59,076 bases of DNA from Streptomyces sp. LUP30 (GTDB lineage: Bacteria; Actinomycetota; Actinomycetes; Streptomycetales; Streptomycetaceae), in the NCBI RefSeq assembly GCF_001746365.1, contig NZ_MJAJ01000055.1, forward strand, positions 1-59,076, read 5' to 3'. Made by a program: the position numbers and the translations under genes. The notes beneath the pieces are model-generated. The model was not told where the DNA came from. It searched no databases and was given only the letters and a program-made list of their open reading frames with translations. Positions 18,493-27,899 of the stretch are shown here, piece after piece (within the stretch, counting starts at the first letter, position 1; the number at the start of each line of letters is the position of its first letter).

Positions 18493-20667
18493 TCATCGCG
18501 CGGGCACGACCGCCGCCGACGGGGCCGGGGCGTATCCGGTCGGCCTGGCCGTGAAAGCGCCCCGGCCCTGGGTACGGCTGCGCAGCCGGGTCGCGTAGCC
18601 GAACAGCTCGGCCAGCGGCACGGTGGCCGTGACCACCGCCGAACCACCGCGCACGGTCGAGTCGGTGATCCGCCCGCGCCGGCCCGCGAGGTCGCCGAGG
18701 ACGCCGCCGACGACGTCCTCGGGCACCGTGACCGTGACCTCGACGACCGGCTCCAGCAGCACCATCGCGCAACCGCGCAGCGCTTCCCGGAACCCGAGCC
18801 GGCCCGCCGTACGGAAGGCCGTCTCGGAGGAGTCCTTCACATGGGTCGCCCCGTCGACCAGGGTGACCCGCACCCCGGTGACCGGGTGCCCGCCGAGGGG
18901 TCCCTCCGCCAAGGCGTCCCGGCAGCCGGCCTCGACGGCGCGTACGTACTCCTGCGGCACCCGTCCGCCGACGACGGCGGAGCGGAACTCGAAACCGGTT
19001 TCGACGTCACCGTCCGCACCGCCGCGTCCGTCCCCGCCGTGCGCGCCGCCCGCGCCCAGGGGTTCGACGTCGAGTATGACGTGCGCGAACTGCCCTGCTC
19101 CGCCGTCCTGTTTGACGTGCCGGAAGACCAGGCCGGACACCCCGCGGGCGACCGTCTCACGGTAGGTCACCCTCGGACGCCCCACGTTGACCTCCAGACC
19201 GAGGCTGCGACGGATCTTCTCCACCGCCACCTCCAGGTGCAGTTCACCCATCCCGGACAGCACGGTCTGACCGGTCTCGGCGTCGGTCCTGACGACCAGC
19301 GACGGATCCTCCTCCGCGAGCCGGGCCAGCGCCGAGGCCAGCCGGTCGGCGTCGGCGGTCGTGCGGGGCTCCACCGCCACCGAGACGACCGGGTCGGGAA
19401 CCCCGGGCGGTTCGAGGACGACGGGCGCCTCCGGCGCGCACAGGGTCGAGCCCGCACGGGCCGACTTCAGCCCGACCACAGCCACGATGTCCCCGGCGAC
19501 GGCCCGGTCCAGCCGGGCGTGCCGGTCCGCCTGCACGCGCAGGATCCGACCGATCCGTTCGGTGCGCCGGGCGCCCGACTCCCACACCAGGTCTCCCTTC
19601 TCGATCGTGCCCGAGTACACCCGCAGGTAGGTGAGCCGTCCCGTGGCGGTGGCGGCGACCTTGAACGCGAGCGCCGCGAACGGCGCCTCGGGGTCGGCGG
19701 GGCGTTCACCGCCGTCCCCGTCCCCGTCGCGCGTACGGCCGTCGGCCGCGTGCCCGCCGTGGTCCGTACCGTGCCCTGCGGCGACGGCGTCCCGGAGGCC
19801 GCTCACCGGCGGCACGTCGAGCGGCGACGGCAGATACGCGACGACCGCGTCGAGCAGCGGCTCGATCCCCCGGTTGCGGTAGGCCGAGCCGCACAGCACC
19901 ACCAGCACGTCACTCGTGCGGGTCAGGTCGCGCAAGGCTGCGGAGAGGGTCTGCGCGGAGAGCGTCCCCCGGTCGCAGAACTCCTCGAGGGCGGCCGGAT
20001 GCCGCTCCGCCACGGCTTCCTCCAGCAGTCGGCGTCGCCGCAGCGCCTCCTCCCCGAGTTCCTGCGGAACTTCCCCTTCGACGGCCGTGTCGTTGCCGTC
20101 GCTCCAGGTCAGCGCCCGCATCCGGAGCAGGTCGACGACGCCGGTGAAGCGGTCCTCCGTGCCGATCGGCAGCTGTACGGCCAGCGGTACCGGGTGCAGC
20201 CGGGTGCGGATCGACTTCACCGCGGCGTCCAGGTCCGCGCCGGACCGGTCCAGCTTGTTGACGAACGCGATCCGGGGGACGCCGTGCCGGTCGGCCTGCC
20301 GCCACACGGACTCGCTCTGCGGCTCCACGCCCGCGACGGCGTCGAACACCGCCACCGCCCCGTCGAGGACGCGCAGGGCGCGCTCCACCTCGTCGGCGAA
20401 GTCGACGTGCCCGGGGGTGTCGATGAGGTTGACGCGGTGGCCGTCCCAGTCGCAGCTGACGGCCGCGGCGAAGATGGTGATGCCGCGGTCGCGCTCCTGT
20501 GGGTCGAAGTCGGTGACGGTCGTGCCGTCGTGGACCTCGCCGCGCTTGTGCGTGGTCCCGGTGGCGTACAGGATCCGCTCGGTGACGGTGGTCTTGCCGG
20601 CGTCGACGTGGGCGAGGATGCCCAGGTTGCGCACGGCGCGGAGCTGACGGTCGAGGTGGTTGCGCAT
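18493..20667 (-). CDS. Elongation factor G paralogue
   Basis: A 724-aa translational GTPase. G1 is AHVDAGKTT (20-27), G3 DTPGH (83-87) and G4 NKLD (137-140); domains II to V follow, with domain IV ending in the usual EF-G pattern. It stands alone, away from rpsL/rpsG, so it is a second EF-G copy rather than the housekeeping one. Two low-complexity Gly/Asp/His-rich insertions are visible: about residues 291-328 between domains I and II, and GAHGGDGRGGADGD in domain IV. Possible roles are ribosome recycling, a stress-specific factor or drug tolerance. I cannot choose between them. Confidence 0.92.
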   Translation of the reverse strand: MRNHLDRQLRAVRNLGILAHVDAGKTTVTERILYATGTTHKRGEVHDGTTVTDFDPQERDRGITIFAAAVSCDWDGHRVNLIDTPGHVDFADEVERALRVLDGAVAVFDAVAGVEPQSESVWRQADRHGVPRIAFVNKLDRSGADLDAAVKSIRTRLHPVPLAVQLPIGTEDRFTGVVDLLRMRALTWSDGNDTAVEGEVPQELGEEALRRRRLLEEAVAERHPAALEEFCDRGTLSAQTLSAALRDLTRTSDVLVVLCGSAYRNRGIEPLLDAVVAYLPSPLDVPPVSGLRDAVAAGHGTDHGGHAADGRTRDGDGDGGERPADPEAPFAALAFKVAATATGRLTYLRVYSGTIEKGDLVWESGARRTERIGRILRVQADRHARLDRAVAGDIVAVVGLKSARAGSTLCAPEAPVVLEPPGVPDPVVSVAVEPRTTADADRLASALARLAEEDPSLVVRTDAETGQTVLSGMGELHLEVAVEKIRRSLGLEVNVGRPRVTYRETVARGVSGLVFRHVKQDGGAGQFAHVILDVEPLGAGGAHGGDGRGGADGDVETGFEFRSAVVGGRVPQEYVRAVEAGCRDALAEGPLGGHPVTGVRVTLVDGATHVKDSSETAFRTAGRLGFREALRGCAMVLLEPVVEVTVTVPEDVVGGVLGDLAGRRGRITDSTVRGGSAVVTATVPLAELFGYATRLRSRTQGRGAFTARPTGYAPAPSAAVVPAR

Positions 20668-20818
20668 GGCCCCTGGCCTTTCGGGGTGTTCCGAGAACGG
20701 GCAGCGCGATTTCCTGGCGAGATCCCTGGGGCAGAGCTCTGTGACCCTGCGTGATGTGACGCGACGTCAGGCGCGGTGGCCGTGCCGAGGCGTCGCGGTG
20801 TTCAGGCGTCCGTCAGGA

Positions 20819-20917
20819 TCACCGGTGCCGGCCGCGCGGCGAGCACCGGCCGGCCGAAGACACGAGGATCACCTCGTAGCGGGAGCAGGGAGCGACGGCA
20901 GCGGTGTGGTCACGCAT
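20819..20917 (-). CDS. Possible 32-aa ORF upstream of the EF-G paralogue
   Basis: ATG 20917 is preceded by AAGGGAG with about 8 bases spacing and reads MRDHTAAVAPCSRYEVILVS followed by SAGRC and a basic tail. It ends 150 bp before the EF-G-like start, on the same strand. The size, position and good ribosome site would suit a leader peptide. I know no family for it and the rest of the gap from 20668 to 21098 shows nothing else. Confidence 0.3.
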   Translation of the reverse strand: MRDHTAAVAPCSRYEVILVSSAGRCSPRGRHR

Positions 20918-21098
20918 GGCCGGGCTCCCTTCGTTCGTCACGGTCGTCGCGCCGCCCTGCTCGTGGGCTGCGCTCGGTTCGGCGAGTGTAGGGCCGAACG
21001 ATCGTGCTCGGCACACGATTTATCGCCGTCCCCTCCCCCAGGGCCGCGTCACGGTCGTGCCGGCGGGCGGGCCGCCGGAGTGTGCGGCGCGGCCATGC

Positions 21099-21824
21099 TC
21101 AGCGGTAGCGGGCGAGGAAGGCCTTCACCTGGTTCCACACGGCCGGCTGCTGCTGCAGGATGTCGTTGCCGTGCGCGCTGCCGGAGACGATCACCAGCTT
21201 CTCGTCCTTCGACTTGCGGGCCAGCTTGTCCAACTCGTGTGCGTCGGCGGCGAACTGGCCGTCGTCCTGTGCGGCCACCAGGAGGACCGGCATGGTCAGC
21301 CCGGCGATCGCCCCGGTGGCGTCCATGCCGTTGTACGAGCCGGGTCCGGAGAGCGAGACGACCGCGGCCACCGGCGGCTTCACCTTCGCGGCGGCGGCCA
21401 GCGAGGCGGTTCCGCCCTTGGACGCGCCCATCAGCAACACTTTCTGCACGCCCTCTTTCCGCAGTCGTTCAGCGGCGCCCTGGATCTCCGGCACCTCGGA
21501 ACCGTTGCTGTCCACGGCAAGGACCCGGTAACCGCTCTTGGCGAGTTCGTCCGCACCCGCGATCCACGAGCAGACGTTGTTGTTCGACTGGTGCGAGAGC
21601 ACCACGCCGGTCTTGCCGGTACCGGTCTCGTAACCGGCGACCTCATTGCCCCCGGCGTCCTTGAAGGTGACCGACTTCGCCGTCTGCGCGGCGTTCAGGC
21701 AGCCGAAGTCGTTGGCCGTGGGCGACGCGCCGGCCCCGGCCGTGTCCCCGTCGTCGCCGCAGGCCGCGAGCGTCAGCGCCCCCGCGCACACGAGCACGGC
21801 GGCCGCGAGCATGCGCTGTCTCAT
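21099..21824 (-). CDS. Secreted lipoprotein alpha/beta hydrolase
   Basis: A 241-aa protein with a lipobox LTLAA-C22, so membrane-anchored outside the cell. The hydrolase core shows GVVLSHQSNNN, nucleophile S135 in LLMGASKGG, an Asp in AAQDDGQF (187/188) and H218 in SGSAHGN, resembling dienelactone-hydrolase or small esterase proteins. It is encoded singly downstream of the nucleotidyltransferase gene on the same strand, 280 bp away. Substrate unknown. Confidence 0.82.
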   Translation of the reverse strand: MRQRMLAAAVLVCAGALTLAACGDDGDTAGAGASPTANDFGCLNAAQTAKSVTFKDAGGNEVAGYETGTGKTGVVLSHQSNNNVCSWIAGADELAKSGYRVLAVDSNGSEVPEIQGAAERLRKEGVQKVLLMGASKGGTASLAAAAKVKPPVAAVVSLSGPGSYNGMDATGAIAGLTMPVLLVAAQDDGQFAADAHELDKLARKSKDEKLVIVSGSAHGNDILQQQPAVWNQVKAFLARYR

Positions 21825-22107
21825 ACGTCTCTCCCCCGTCAGGGCGCGGAGCGCTCCGCGTGCCCCCGCGCACCAACTCGCGGAACGCTAACGGCCGCAC
21901 GGTGCACCGTCAACGACGCGGTCGGAGTCCGCGACCGGAACCGGCGAAGCGATTTCTGCCGGGAACCCGCGAGCGACCCCTGCCGGAAACTCGCGGTCCG
22001 GGGTCCGGGCGCGAGTTCCCGGCGTGGGCGGCGAGCCGCGTCCTCGTGCGAGGCAGCACTGCGCGAGCCGACCCCCGGGGCGTGCGCACGGGTCGGGTCG
22101 GCCTCGT

Positions 22108-22812
22108 TCACGCGGAGGTGACCGGCGCGAGCGCGTAGAACTCCCTGCGCACCCGGCGCAGCCAGGCGTCGGCCGCCCTTTCGTCGGGTTTTTCGGGCAG
22201 CACGCTGCGGGTGTCGGCGAACGCCTCCTCGAAGCGGCGCAGCAGCGGTTGCGCCGCTTCGGGATCGGCTGCGACCTGCTCGCCGAAGCGGTGGTAGCTC
22301 TCCGGGTCCTCGACGCGGACCGTCAACCGGCCTGTGGCGTAGAGCTCGTAGCCCTGGGTGCACAGTCGTTTGAGGTGCCGGGCGTGTTTGGCGGCCCGCT
22401 GGGGAAGGCCGTCCGTGTGGGGGTCGCTCTGACGGTTCTGCAGCTTGCGGAACTGCTGGGTGGCGTAGCCCAGATAGGCGTCGCGGATGCGCCGCGCGCT
22501 GAGCAACGTCTGTCGCAGGGCGATGAGTTCGTCGCCGAGCGGCGTGCGGACCTCGTACAACTCGTCGGGGAGCCATACGAGTTCCATGACGGTCGGGTTA
22601 CCGGCCAGGGCGAGGCGGCACCACTTGCCCGCTTCGTGCAGGGTGCGGTCGGGCGCCGTGCTGACGTGGGACTCCGGGGGCCGGTGCAGTCCGTGCAGTT
22701 CCTCGGTGGGGGTGGCGAACATGCCGAGGCGGTCGATGTCGGAGCCCTCGCGGGCGAGGCCGTAGGCGGTCGAGCCGACGATGCCGGACAGCAGGATGTT
22801 GGTGACGGTCAC
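22108..22812 (-). CDS. RlaP-like nucleotidyltransferase
   Basis: A 234-aa cytoplasmic protein of the DNA-polymerase-beta-like nucleotidyltransferase superfamily. The active-site motif is GIVGSTAYGLAREGSDIDRLG (G-S-x-n-S-D-x-D), with metal-binding acids in SDID. The remainder is helical, rich in R/K and with KHARHLKRL. It fits the RlaP family linked to RNA repair in some genomes, but no RtcB/RNA-ligase partner is near. The GTG start at 22812 has a GGGGGG run 5 bases upstream. Confidence 0.75.
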   Translation of the reverse strand: MTVTNILLSGIVGSTAYGLAREGSDIDRLGMFATPTEELHGLHRPPESHVSTAPDRTLHEAGKWCRLALAGNPTVMELVWLPDELYEVRTPLGDELIALRQTLLSARRIRDAYLGYATQQFRKLQNRQSDPHTDGLPQRAAKHARHLKRLCTQGYELYATGRLTVRVEDPESYHRFGEQVAADPEAAQPLLRRFEEAFADTRSVLPEKPDERAADAWLRRVRREFYALAPVTSA

Positions 22813-23095
22813 AGGTGCCCCCCGGTCGTACGTCGACGATGGTCTCCCGGACTCGTGGCCGTGTGCCGGGACCGCCATGATGCCCCGGGCCCGGTCCGCG
22901 CGACCTCGCATTTTCCGGCTCCGTCCGGTGTGCGGCGCCCGTCGGGTTCCGGTTCGGTCCGGTGTCCGGCTCCCGTCGGGGCGGCTCGGGGCTCCGTTCG
23001 CCGCCTCACCCGTACGGCTCCTTGCGCTGGTCGAGCGGCTCAGCCGGTGGTGCCGTGGAGGCAGGGGCAGCCGACCCCGTCCTCAGGAGGCACCC

Positions 23096-23971
23096 GTGAC
23101 CACCGCTCGCCCGTCGTCCCGTCCGTCCTGCCCGCCCCGCCCGTCGGGCCCGGCCGGTCCGACCCGTCCGGCGCGTCCGGCCCGTGGGCTGGCCGCCGCC
23201 CTGGCCTGCGGGACCCTGCTGGTCACGGCGGGCTGTTCGAGCGCGGACGACAGTGGGTCGACCGGCTCGGACGTCGCGGCCGCGCCGGCCGCCGGTCGGA
23301 CCACCGCGCCCACCGCGCTGCCGCTCACGAACGTCCGCGCGCGGATGGCGCTGATCACCGAAGGCGATCTGGAGGACGACTGGACGCAGGTCAAGACCGC
23401 GGGGAACTGGCACGACCGCCTCCTGGTCGGCAAGGTCGACGTCGCCCAGTTCCTCACGGCCAGCACACAGGCGGCCGACTGCCAGCGGCTGCTCGACGGG
23501 CTCTACGAGAACGACCTGCTCGGGAAGCCGTCCGGCGGGTCGGCGGTCACCGGCTTCCAGCAGGGCCCGGCCCGGCTGTTCTACCAGGTGGCCGCGTACG
23601 ACAAGGCGGACCTCGACAAGTCGCTGGCCTGGCTGAAGTCGCTGCCGACCGCGTGCGACCAGTTCAACGCGGTCGGCTCGCAGAACTCCACGCGCTCCGT
23701 GCAGGTCGTCGAGGCCTCCCTCCCGAAGGCCGGTGACGCCCGGCAGGGCCTGACCGTGACCGTGAAGGGCGTCTCCGGCGGCTCTCCCGTCACGCTCACC
23801 CTCGACCTCGCCGTCGTCCGGGTCGGCGACGACGCGATCACGGTCATCAACGGCGGGACCGGCGGCGTGGACCACGACAGCACCGACGACGCGGTCAGCC
23901 ATGGCACCACGCGGCTCAAGGACGTCCGGGAGGGCCGTACGCCGGCCCCCGAACCCAGCCAGTTCGACTGA
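23096..23971 (+). CDS. Lipoprotein of unknown function
   Basis: A 291-aa exported lipoprotein. It has an unusual proline/arginine-rich N-terminus (PSCPPRPSGPAGPTRPARP) before the hydrophobic segment and a lipobox LVTAG-C47. The mature part contains two likely disulphide cysteines (AADCQRLLDG, TACDQF) and a C-terminal beta-rich domain. It faintly resembles the extracellular sensor domain found with PknH-type kinases, but I would not name it so. GTG 23096 is fixed by AGGAGG 5 bases upstream. Confidence 0.72.
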   Translation: MTTARPSSRPSCPPRPSGPAGPTRPARPARGLAAALACGTLLVTAGCSSADDSGSTGSDVAAAPAAGRTTAPTALPLTNVRARMALITEGDLEDDWTQVKTAGNWHDRLLVGKVDVAQFLTASTQAADCQRLLDGLYENDLLGKPSGGSAVTGFQQGPARLFYQVAAYDKADLDKSLAWLKSLPTACDQFNAVGSQNSTRSVQVVEASLPKAGDARQGLTVTVKGVSGGSPVTLTLDLAVVRVGDDAITVINGGTGGVDHDSTDDAVSHGTTRLKDVREGRTPAPEPSQFD

Positions 23972-24012
23972 GCGGGAGGGCTTGTGCGGCTTCTTCCTCC
24001 GCTCTGCACCAT

Positions 24013-24028
24013 GTGACATATTACTGGC
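24013..24028 (+). promoter_or_regulatory. Candidate operator of the hydroxyproline operon
   Basis: The heptamer GTGACAT (24013-24019) lies in an unusually AT-rich patch (ATGTGACATATTACTGG) just before the GTG start of the first gene. The same heptamer occurs twice upstream of the GntR gene at the other end of the operon, so it is a candidate site for that regulator. Confidence 0.4.
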
Positions 24029-25222
24029 GTGATCCATCGACCCAGCGGTGACGTCGTGGTCGTCGGCGCCGGCATGGTCGGCGCCGCCTGCGCGCTGTAC
24101 GCGGCCCGCGCCGGACTGGAGGTGATCCTGGTCGACCGCGGCCCGGTGGCCGGCGGCACGACCGGCGCGGGCGAGGGCAACGTTCTCGTCTCCGACAAGG
24201 AGCCCGGGCCCGAGCTTCAACTGGCTCTGCTGTCAGGGCGGTTGTGGCGGGAGCTGGCGCGAGAAGGGCTGGCCGAGGCCTTCGAGTACGAGGCCAAGGG
24301 CGGGCTGGTCGTGGCGTCCACGCCCGATGCCCTCGACGCACTGACGGGCCTGGCCGCCGGGCAGCGTGCGGCCGGGGTGGACACCGTGCCGGTCGAGGCG
24401 CACCGACTGCGGGATCTGGAACCGCACCTGGCGCCCGGGCTCGCCGGTGGGGTGCTGTATCCGCAGGACGCCCAGGTGATGCCCGCCCTCGCCGCCGCCC
24501 ACCTGGTGCGGGCTTCGGGCGCGTGCCTGGAGAGCGGCCGCACGGTGACGCGGATCCTGCGCGGTCCGGACGGCGCCGTGCGGGGCGTGCGGACCGACCG
24601 GGGCGACCTCCTCGCTCCGGCGGTGGTGAACGCGGCCGGCACCTGGGGAGCCGAGGTCGCCGCGCTGGCGGGTGTCGGGCTGCCCGTACTGCCCCGCCGC
24701 GGCTTCGTGCTGGTCACCGAGCCGCTGCCGCCCCGGGTGCGGCACAAGGTGTACGCCGCCGACTACGTGGCCGACGTGGCGAGCGACTCCGCCGCGCTGC
24801 AGACCTCGCCGGTCGTCGAGGGGACCGCCGCCGGGCCGGTGCTGATCGGCGCGAGCCGGGAACGGGTCGGCTTCGACCGGTCCTTCTCGCTGCCGGCGGT
24901 GCGCGCCCTCGCGGCGGGCGCCACACGGCTGTTCCCGTTCCTGGAGCACGTCCGGGCGATGCGCACGTATCTCGGCTTCCGCCCCTACCTGCCGGACCAT
25001 CTGCCGGCCGTCGGCCCCGACCCGCGCGTGCCCGGGCTGTTCCACGCCTGCGGGCACGAGGGCGCGGGCATCGGGCTCGCGCCCGGCACGGGCCTGCTCA
25101 TCGCGCAGTGCCTGGCCGGCAAGAGCCCCGAGCTGGACCTGGCGCCGCTGCGCCCCGACCGGTTCGACGACCCCGATCACCCGGACCGCCGCACCGAGGA
25201 GACCGCCCCGTGGACCCACTGA
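24029..25222 (+). CDS. FAD-dependent D-hydroxyproline dehydrogenase, DAO-type subunit
   Basis: A 397-aa flavoprotein of the D-amino-acid-oxidase fold. The FAD-binding Rossmann motif is VVVVGAGMVGAACALYAARAG and the C-terminal GHEGAGIGLAPGTG completes the flavin site. Its partners downstream (a 99-aa 2Fe-2S protein and a second flavoprotein) reproduce the heterotrimeric D-hydroxyproline dehydrogenases that oxidise cis-4-hydroxy-D-proline to a pyrroline carboxylate. The GTG start lies directly behind an AT-rich promoter patch. The next gene starts 13 bp before its stop, so the subunits are co-translated. Confidence 0.85.
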   Translation: MIHRPSGDVVVVGAGMVGAACALYAARAGLEVILVDRGPVAGGTTGAGEGNVLVSDKEPGPELQLALLSGRLWRELAREGLAEAFEYEAKGGLVVASTPDALDALTGLAAGQRAAGVDTVPVEAHRLRDLEPHLAPGLAGGVLYPQDAQVMPALAAAHLVRASGACLESGRTVTRILRGPDGAVRGVRTDRGDLLAPAVVNAAGTWGAEVAALAGVGLPVLPRRGFVLVTEPLPPRVRHKVYAADYVADVASDSAALQTSPVVEGTAAGPVLIGASRERVGFDRSFSLPAVRALAAGATRLFPFLEHVRAMRTYLGFRPYLPDHLPAVGPDPRVPGLFHACGHEGAGIGLAPGTGLLIAQCLAGKSPELDLAPLRPDRFDDPDHPDRRTEETAPWTH

Positions 25223-25509
25223 AGCCGGCCCGGACCCACCCGGGCGTCCCGTTCACCGTCACCTTCGACGGCCGGGAGATCCGGGCGCTGCCGGGGCAGA
25301 GCATCGCCGCCGCCCTGTGGTCGTCCGGCGTGACGGCCTGGCGCACCACCCGGGGCGCGGGCGGTGCACGAGGGGCGTTCTGCGGGATCGGCGTGTGCTT
25401 CGACTGTCTGGTGAGCGTGGACGGCCGTCCCAACCAGCGTGCCTGTCTGGTGCCGGCCGTGCAGGGCGCAGACGTCCGCACGCAGCGGGGGACGGGGCAC
25501 GATGACTGA
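25210..25509 (+). CDS. 2Fe-2S subunit of D-hydroxyproline dehydrogenase
   Basis: A 99-aa small ferredoxin-like subunit. Cluster cysteines C58, C63, C66 and C79 have the spacing C-x4-C-x2-C-x12-C (CGIGVCFDCL ... RACLVPA). It would pass electrons between the two flavoprotein subunits. GTG 25210 is supported by GAGGAG 8-9 bases upstream. It overlaps the upstream gene by 13 bp and the downstream gene by 8 bp, as expected for subunits of one complex. Confidence 0.88.
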   Translation: MDPLKPARTHPGVPFTVTFDGREIRALPGQSIAAALWSSGVTAWRTTRGAGGARGAFCGIGVCFDCLVSVDGRPNQRACLVPAVQGADVRTQRGTGHDD

Positions 25510-26908
25510 GCGGCGGCCTGTGCTGGCGGTGATCGGAGCCGGTCCCGCGGGGCTCGCGGCCGCCCTGGCGGCCGCGTCCCGCGGCGTGCGCGTGGTGCTG
25601 ATCGACTCCGCCGCGGCGGTGGGCGGGCAGTTCTACCGGCAGCCGCCCCCAGGGCTCGCGCCAGGCGGACCGCAGGTGCTTCCTCACCAGCGGCGCACCT
25701 GGGACCGACTGCGCGCCGGGCTCGACGCCCAGCTCGCCGCGGGGCGTGTCACGCATATGAGCAACCGTCATGTGTGGTGTGTGGAGCGGGAGTCGGGAAG
25801 CTTCGTCGTGCATGCGCTGCTCGGCCCGGAGCAGGAGGAGTCCACGGCGGTCCGTGCCGACGCGGTGCTGCTGGCCACCGGCGGCTACGAGAAGGTCCTG
25901 CCGTTCCCCGGCTGGACCCTGCCCGGGGTGGTCACCGCGGGCGGCGCGCAGGCCCTGGCGAAGAGCGGTCTCTCGCTGTCCGGCCGCACCGCGGTGGTCG
26001 CCGGCTCGGGCCCGCTGCTGCTGCCCGTCGCGACCGGCCTCGCGGCGGGGGGCGCACGGGTCGTCGCCCTGGTCGAGGCGGGTGCTCCAGCGGCCTTCGT
26101 CCGTCAGGCCCGGATCTGGGCGACGGCGCCCGTGAAACTCGTCGAGGGCGCCGCGTACGCGGCCCGGCTCCTGCGCCACCGCACTGCGGTGATGGCCCGT
26201 CACATGGTGGTGGCGGCACACGGCGAGGATCGGGTGGAGTCCGTCACCGTCGCCGCGCCGGACGCCGACGGCCGACCGGCGCCCGGCTCCGAGCGGCGAC
26301 TCGTCTGCGACCTGCTCGCCGTCGGCCATGGCCTGCTGCCGCACACCGACCTCGCGGAAGGCCTCGGCTGCCGCCTCGACGGGACCGCCGTCCGGGTCGA
26401 CGCCGAACAGCGCACCGACGTCCCGGGCGTCTGGGCCGCGGGCGAGACCACCGGGATCGGCGGCGCGGCCCTGTCCCTGGCCGAGGGGCACATCGCCGGC
26501 CGATCGGCGGCCGCGAGGCTGACCGGCACGGCCCCCGACCCACGGGGGTGGGCGCCGGCCGCCCGGTCCCGCACCCGGCTGCGGACGTTCTTCGCGGCGC
26601 TGGGGAGCGCGTACGGCGACCCGCCCGCACGGTGGCCGGAGCAGATCACCGACGACACGGTCGTGTGCCGCTGTGAGGAGGTCACCGCGGGCGCCGTCCG
26701 TGAGGCCGTCGGCACGTTCGGCGCGGGTGATCTGCGCACCGTGAAACTACTGACCCGCGCCGGGATGGGCTGGTGCCAGGGCCGGATGTGCGAGCCCGGG
26801 GTGGCGGGGGTCGCGGGCTGCCCGCTCACCCCGGCACGACGGCTGCTGGCCCGGCCCGTGCCGCTCGGCGTGCTCGCCGCCCCGACCGACCCCACGACGC
26901 CCCGGTGA
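25502..26908 (+). CDS. FAD/NAD-type subunit of D-hydroxyproline dehydrogenase with BFD-like Fe-S site
   Basis: A 468-aa flavoprotein. The N-terminal FAD motif is VIGAGPAGLAAALAAASRG and a second dinucleotide motif begins VVAGSGPLLLPVATGLA. The C-terminal region has VVCRCEEVTAG and GMGWCQGRMC, the four-cysteine pattern of BFD-like 2Fe-2S domains. This matches HcnB/LhpE-type alpha subunits. It acts with the preceding two proteins at or near the membrane, feeding electrons to the respiratory chain. ATG 25502 overlaps the previous stop. Confidence 0.87.
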   Translation: MTERRPVLAVIGAGPAGLAAALAAASRGVRVVLIDSAAAVGGQFYRQPPPGLAPGGPQVLPHQRRTWDRLRAGLDAQLAAGRVTHMSNRHVWCVERESGSFVVHALLGPEQEESTAVRADAVLLATGGYEKVLPFPGWTLPGVVTAGGAQALAKSGLSLSGRTAVVAGSGPLLLPVATGLAAGGARVVALVEAGAPAAFVRQARIWATAPVKLVEGAAYAARLLRHRTAVMARHMVVAAHGEDRVESVTVAAPDADGRPAPGSERRLVCDLLAVGHGLLPHTDLAEGLGCRLDGTAVRVDAEQRTDVPGVWAAGETTGIGGAALSLAEGHIAGRSAAARLTGTAPDPRGWAPAARSRTRLRTFFAALGSAYGDPPARWPEQITDDTVVCRCEEVTAGAVREAVGTFGAGDLRTVKLLTRAGMGWCQGRMCEPGVAGVAGCPLTPARRLLARPVPLGVLAAPTDPTTPR

Positions 26909-26941
26909 CCTGAACGTTCCGCACAGCGAAGGGACTTGCAC

Positions 26942-27862
26942 ATGACCGCCCCTGCCGACCGCTCCTCCCTCACTGCCGTCCACCGCCCCTGGCACGGTGT
27001 CCTCGTCGCCACCGCGCTCCCGCTCGACGACGCTCTCCGCGTCGACTACGACCGGTACGCCGAGCACTGCGCCTGGCTGGTGGCGAACGGCTGTGACGGC
27101 GTCGTCCCCAACGGGTCGCTGGGCGAGTACCAGGTGCTCACGCCCGAGGAGCGCGCCCGGGTGGTGGAGACCGCGGTCGCCGCGATCGGCGGGTCCCGGG
27201 TGATGCCCGGAGTCGCCGCCTACGGCTCGGCCGAGGCCCGTCGCTGGGCCGAGCAGGCGGCCGGTGCGGGCTGTTCGGCGGTGATGCTGCTCCCGCCCAA
27301 CGCCTACCGCGCCGACGAGCGGGCCGTGACGGCCCACTACGCGGAGGTCGCCGGTGCGGGGCTGCCGATCGTGGCGTACAACAACCCGATCGACACCAAG
27401 GTCGACCTCGTGCCCGAACTGCTGGCCCGGCTGCACGGCGAGGGGCTCGTGCATGCCGTCAAGGAGTTCTCGGGCGACGTCCGTCGCGCCTATCGCCTCG
27501 CCGAACTCGCGCCCGAACTCGACTTGTTGATCGGCGCGGACGACGTCGCGCTGGAGCTGGCCGTCGCGGGCGCCAAGGGGTGGGTGGCCGGCTACCCCAA
27601 CGCGCTGCCGAAGGCGTCGGTGGAGCTGTACCGGGCGGCCGTCGCCGGTGATCTGACGACCGCGCTCCCCCTGTACCGGCAGCTGCACCCGCTGTTGCGC
27701 TGGGACTCGCGGGTCGAGTTCGTGCAGGCGATCAAGTTGTCGATGGACGTCGTGGGCCGTCACGGCGGCGCATGCCGGCCGCCGCGGGGGCCGATGCCGC
27801 CCGAGCAGGAGGCCGCGGTCCGCGCGGCCACCGAGAAGGCCGTCGCCGCCGGCCTGGCGTGA
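26942..27862 (+). CDS. DHDPS-family enzyme, probable pyrroline-4-hydroxy-2-carboxylate deaminase
   Basis: A 306-aa TIM-barrel Schiff-base enzyme. The lysine is K174 in HAVKEFSGD, the tyrosine Y146 in IVAYNNP, and the substrate loop GSLGEY replaces the GTTGE of true DapA. Family and operon point to conversion of the pyrroline from the dehydrogenase to alpha-ketoglutarate semialdehyde with loss of ammonia. ATG 26942 has AAGGGA 7 bases upstream. The final pathway enzyme, semialdehyde dehydrogenase, is not in this window. Confidence 0.85.
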   Translation: MTAPADRSSLTAVHRPWHGVLVATALPLDDALRVDYDRYAEHCAWLVANGCDGVVPNGSLGEYQVLTPEERARVVETAVAAIGGSRVMPGVAAYGSAEARRWAEQAAGAGCSAVMLLPPNAYRADERAVTAHYAEVAGAGLPIVAYNNPIDTKVDLVPELLARLHGEGLVHAVKEFSGDVRRAYRLAELAPELDLLIGADDVALELAVAGAKGWVAGYPNALPKASVELYRAAVAGDLTTALPLYRQLHPLLRWDSRVEFVQAIKLSMDVVGRHGGACRPPRGPMPPEQEAAVRAATEKAVAAGLA

Positions 27863-27899
27863 CGTCGCGCCGCACAACGGGACCACACGAGGGGGCTTC

